Source: Taeniopygia guttata
Lineage: Eukaryota; Chordata; Aves; Passeriformes; Estrildidae
Assembly (NCBI RefSeq): GCF_048771995.1
Contig: NC_133030.1
Span: 57,816,001-57,880,000 of the forward strand
DNA: 64,000 nucleotides
Direction: 5' to 3'
The position numbers and the translations under genes are program-made. The notes under the pieces were generated by a model. That model was not told the origin of the DNA. It ran no database searches and saw only the letters and a list, made by a program, of their open reading frames with translations. The first letter of the stretch is position 1. The number at the start of each line of letters is the position of its first letter. This document shows positions 62,906 through 64,000 of this stretch, one piece after another.

Positions 62906-63412
62906 AAACCAATAAAGCACTTGAAGCCTGAAAGTCTTGGATATGTCTCACTGAAGATCAGCAGCACAAGATTTGGACAGCCAGCAGAAGGAAGGAGCAG
63001 ACACTTTGCTGTCTCATGACACACAGCCTGTTTTCCCATGTTTGTAGCACAAAAATCTGGTGTTTGCTGTGAGGAGAATGCTGTGAGCTCCCCTTGCCAG
63101 CATAATCTTACTGTCCCTTTTTAATTAAGCTAAGGAATGTATGTGAGGAATGAGAAAATGAACTAATCAGGTTTGAATTAATAAGTTTTTCCTCTTCTAA
63201 ATTTGCATCTGACAACAAAGCTGGAAGCCCTGGCATGGGCAGTGGCTTTTTGAGAGGTTAGAGCTTCTCCTACCCTTGTCCTGTCCACACAAGGCATCAC
63301 TGTGGCTCCCAGGGCAGGCTGCAAACTGGCAGGCCTGCCAGAGTTCATCTTTTCGTTTTTTCCCCCAAAGCACCTCACCCTGTAGCCATGGCAACTTGCT
63401 GCCAGGAACAGG

Positions 63413-63632
63413 CAGCATCCCTTCATGAGCTGCAGCATCCCTTTGTGGTCCACAACATCCCCTTATGGGCTGCAGCATCCCTCTGTGGTCCACAGCATCC
63501 CCTCATGAGCTGCAGCATCCCTTTGTGGTCCACAGCATCCCCTCATGAGCTGCAGCATCCCTTTGTGGTCCACAGCATCTCTTCATGGGCTGCTGCATCC
63601 TCTCCTGGGTCACAGCATCCCTTCATGGACTG
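63413..63632. repeat. Minisatellite, 20-bp unit x 11 with 40-bp dimer structure
   Basis: Eleven in-register 20-mers all opening with a CAGCATCC-type box. Most alternate between an end resembling TCATGAGCTG and one resembling TTGTGGTCCA, giving a 40-bp higher-order unit. The last three copies depart from the alternation. Frames stay open across it, giving repetitive His/Pro/Cys/Trp-rich peptides that are not credible genes. Confidence 0.93.
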
Positions 63633-64000
63633 CTCCCATATCTGCGCCAGGGTTATGGAGCTGGAGATGTTGGACAAGAGTGCACATTAAATCTGAGCAG
63701 GGAAATGGATCTGTTCTCCTTGGAAAGGCCATTACCAACATTTGAGTTTGCTGCTGTCACAAACAGCCCTGTACCCACAGTGCACATTCTGTCGCAAAAT
63801 CTCAATTGAGATGTGTATTCTGGGGTGAAAAAGGAATCTGATCCTTTTCCAGCAGCAAGCTTAAAGGTATTAAAGGTATGAAGTAACACAGCCTGGGATT
63901 TTTTCCTAGGTTTCTTGGTGCTTGCTATTGCAGACATTTGTTATATCCTGCACTAGTTGGGTTGTTCTTTAAGATACATTCTCATTACAGCAGCACTCCC
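63633..64000. other. Intergenic DNA to the window edge, nothing recognised
   Basis: No exon or repeat family seen. Confidence 0.5.

Noticed and set aside
63388-63690. 100-codon repetitive frame
   Set aside because: Translation of the 20/40-bp minisatellite. The unit length is not a multiple of three, so several frames repeat equally.
45494-64000. Possible ESR2 exons on the plus strand, expected from synteny
   Set aside because: No frame resembles the ESR2 N-terminus or DNA-binding domain. The gene probably lies beyond the right edge.

Overview
The window is avian nuclear DNA, most likely from a songbird. Its only gene that can be read through is MTHFD1, present in full on the minus strand. 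Its 27 coding exons (43,748 down to 5,262) join into a frame of exactly 935 codons plus stop, the same length as the human protein. The bird assignment rests on CR1 LINE 3' ends of the avian type and on long-terminal-repeat relics that I recognise from memory as songbird-type families. No search was run, so the species cannot be named.

Layout. Positions 1-940 are plain AT-rich DNA. Positions 940-1,500 are a CpG island with a strong minus-strand splice donor, probably the promoter and untranslated first exon of the next gene downstream. By vertebrate synteny that gene would be AKAP5, whose coding exon would lie beyond the left edge. Positions 1,500-5,261 hold the intergenic gap and the MTHFD1 3' UTR, with a plausible polyadenylation signal near 4,165. 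Positions 5,262-43,748 are MTHFD1. All 26 introns are GT-AG, intron 1 is the longest (7.7 kb), and only two repeats were recognised inside (CR1 fragments in introns 13 and 23). Positions 43,750-44,170 are the MTHFD1 CpG-island promoter, with an E-box flanked by two identical E2F-like 11-mers, GC boxes, a 23-bp duplication and ten perfect copies of a 14-bp GC-rich minisatellite.

Positions 44,296-64,000 are intergenic and rich in repeats. They hold a three-level nest (a CR1, interrupted by a solo LTR with 5-bp target duplications, itself interrupted by a smaller solo LTR with a 6-bp duplication), a separate 1.05-kb solo LTR at 49,709-50,757, three more CR1 fragments, a T/G-rich tract, a (TTTTG)n tract flanked by 10-bp direct repeats, and 26-bp and 20/40-bp minisatellites. 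No coding exon of ESR2, the expected head-to-head neighbour, was recognised.

MTHFD1 makes the cytosolic trifunctional C1-tetrahydrofolate synthase. Its N-terminal dehydrogenase/cyclohydrolase half and C-terminal ATP-dependent formate-THF ligase half interconvert one-carbon folates for purine, thymidylate and methionine synthesis. I found no previously undescribed system here. The points most worth a second look are the nested solo LTRs, the promoter minisatellite and E-box cluster, a perfect 29-bp palindrome just upstream of an MTHFD1 splice acceptor, and the (TTTTG)n insertion.
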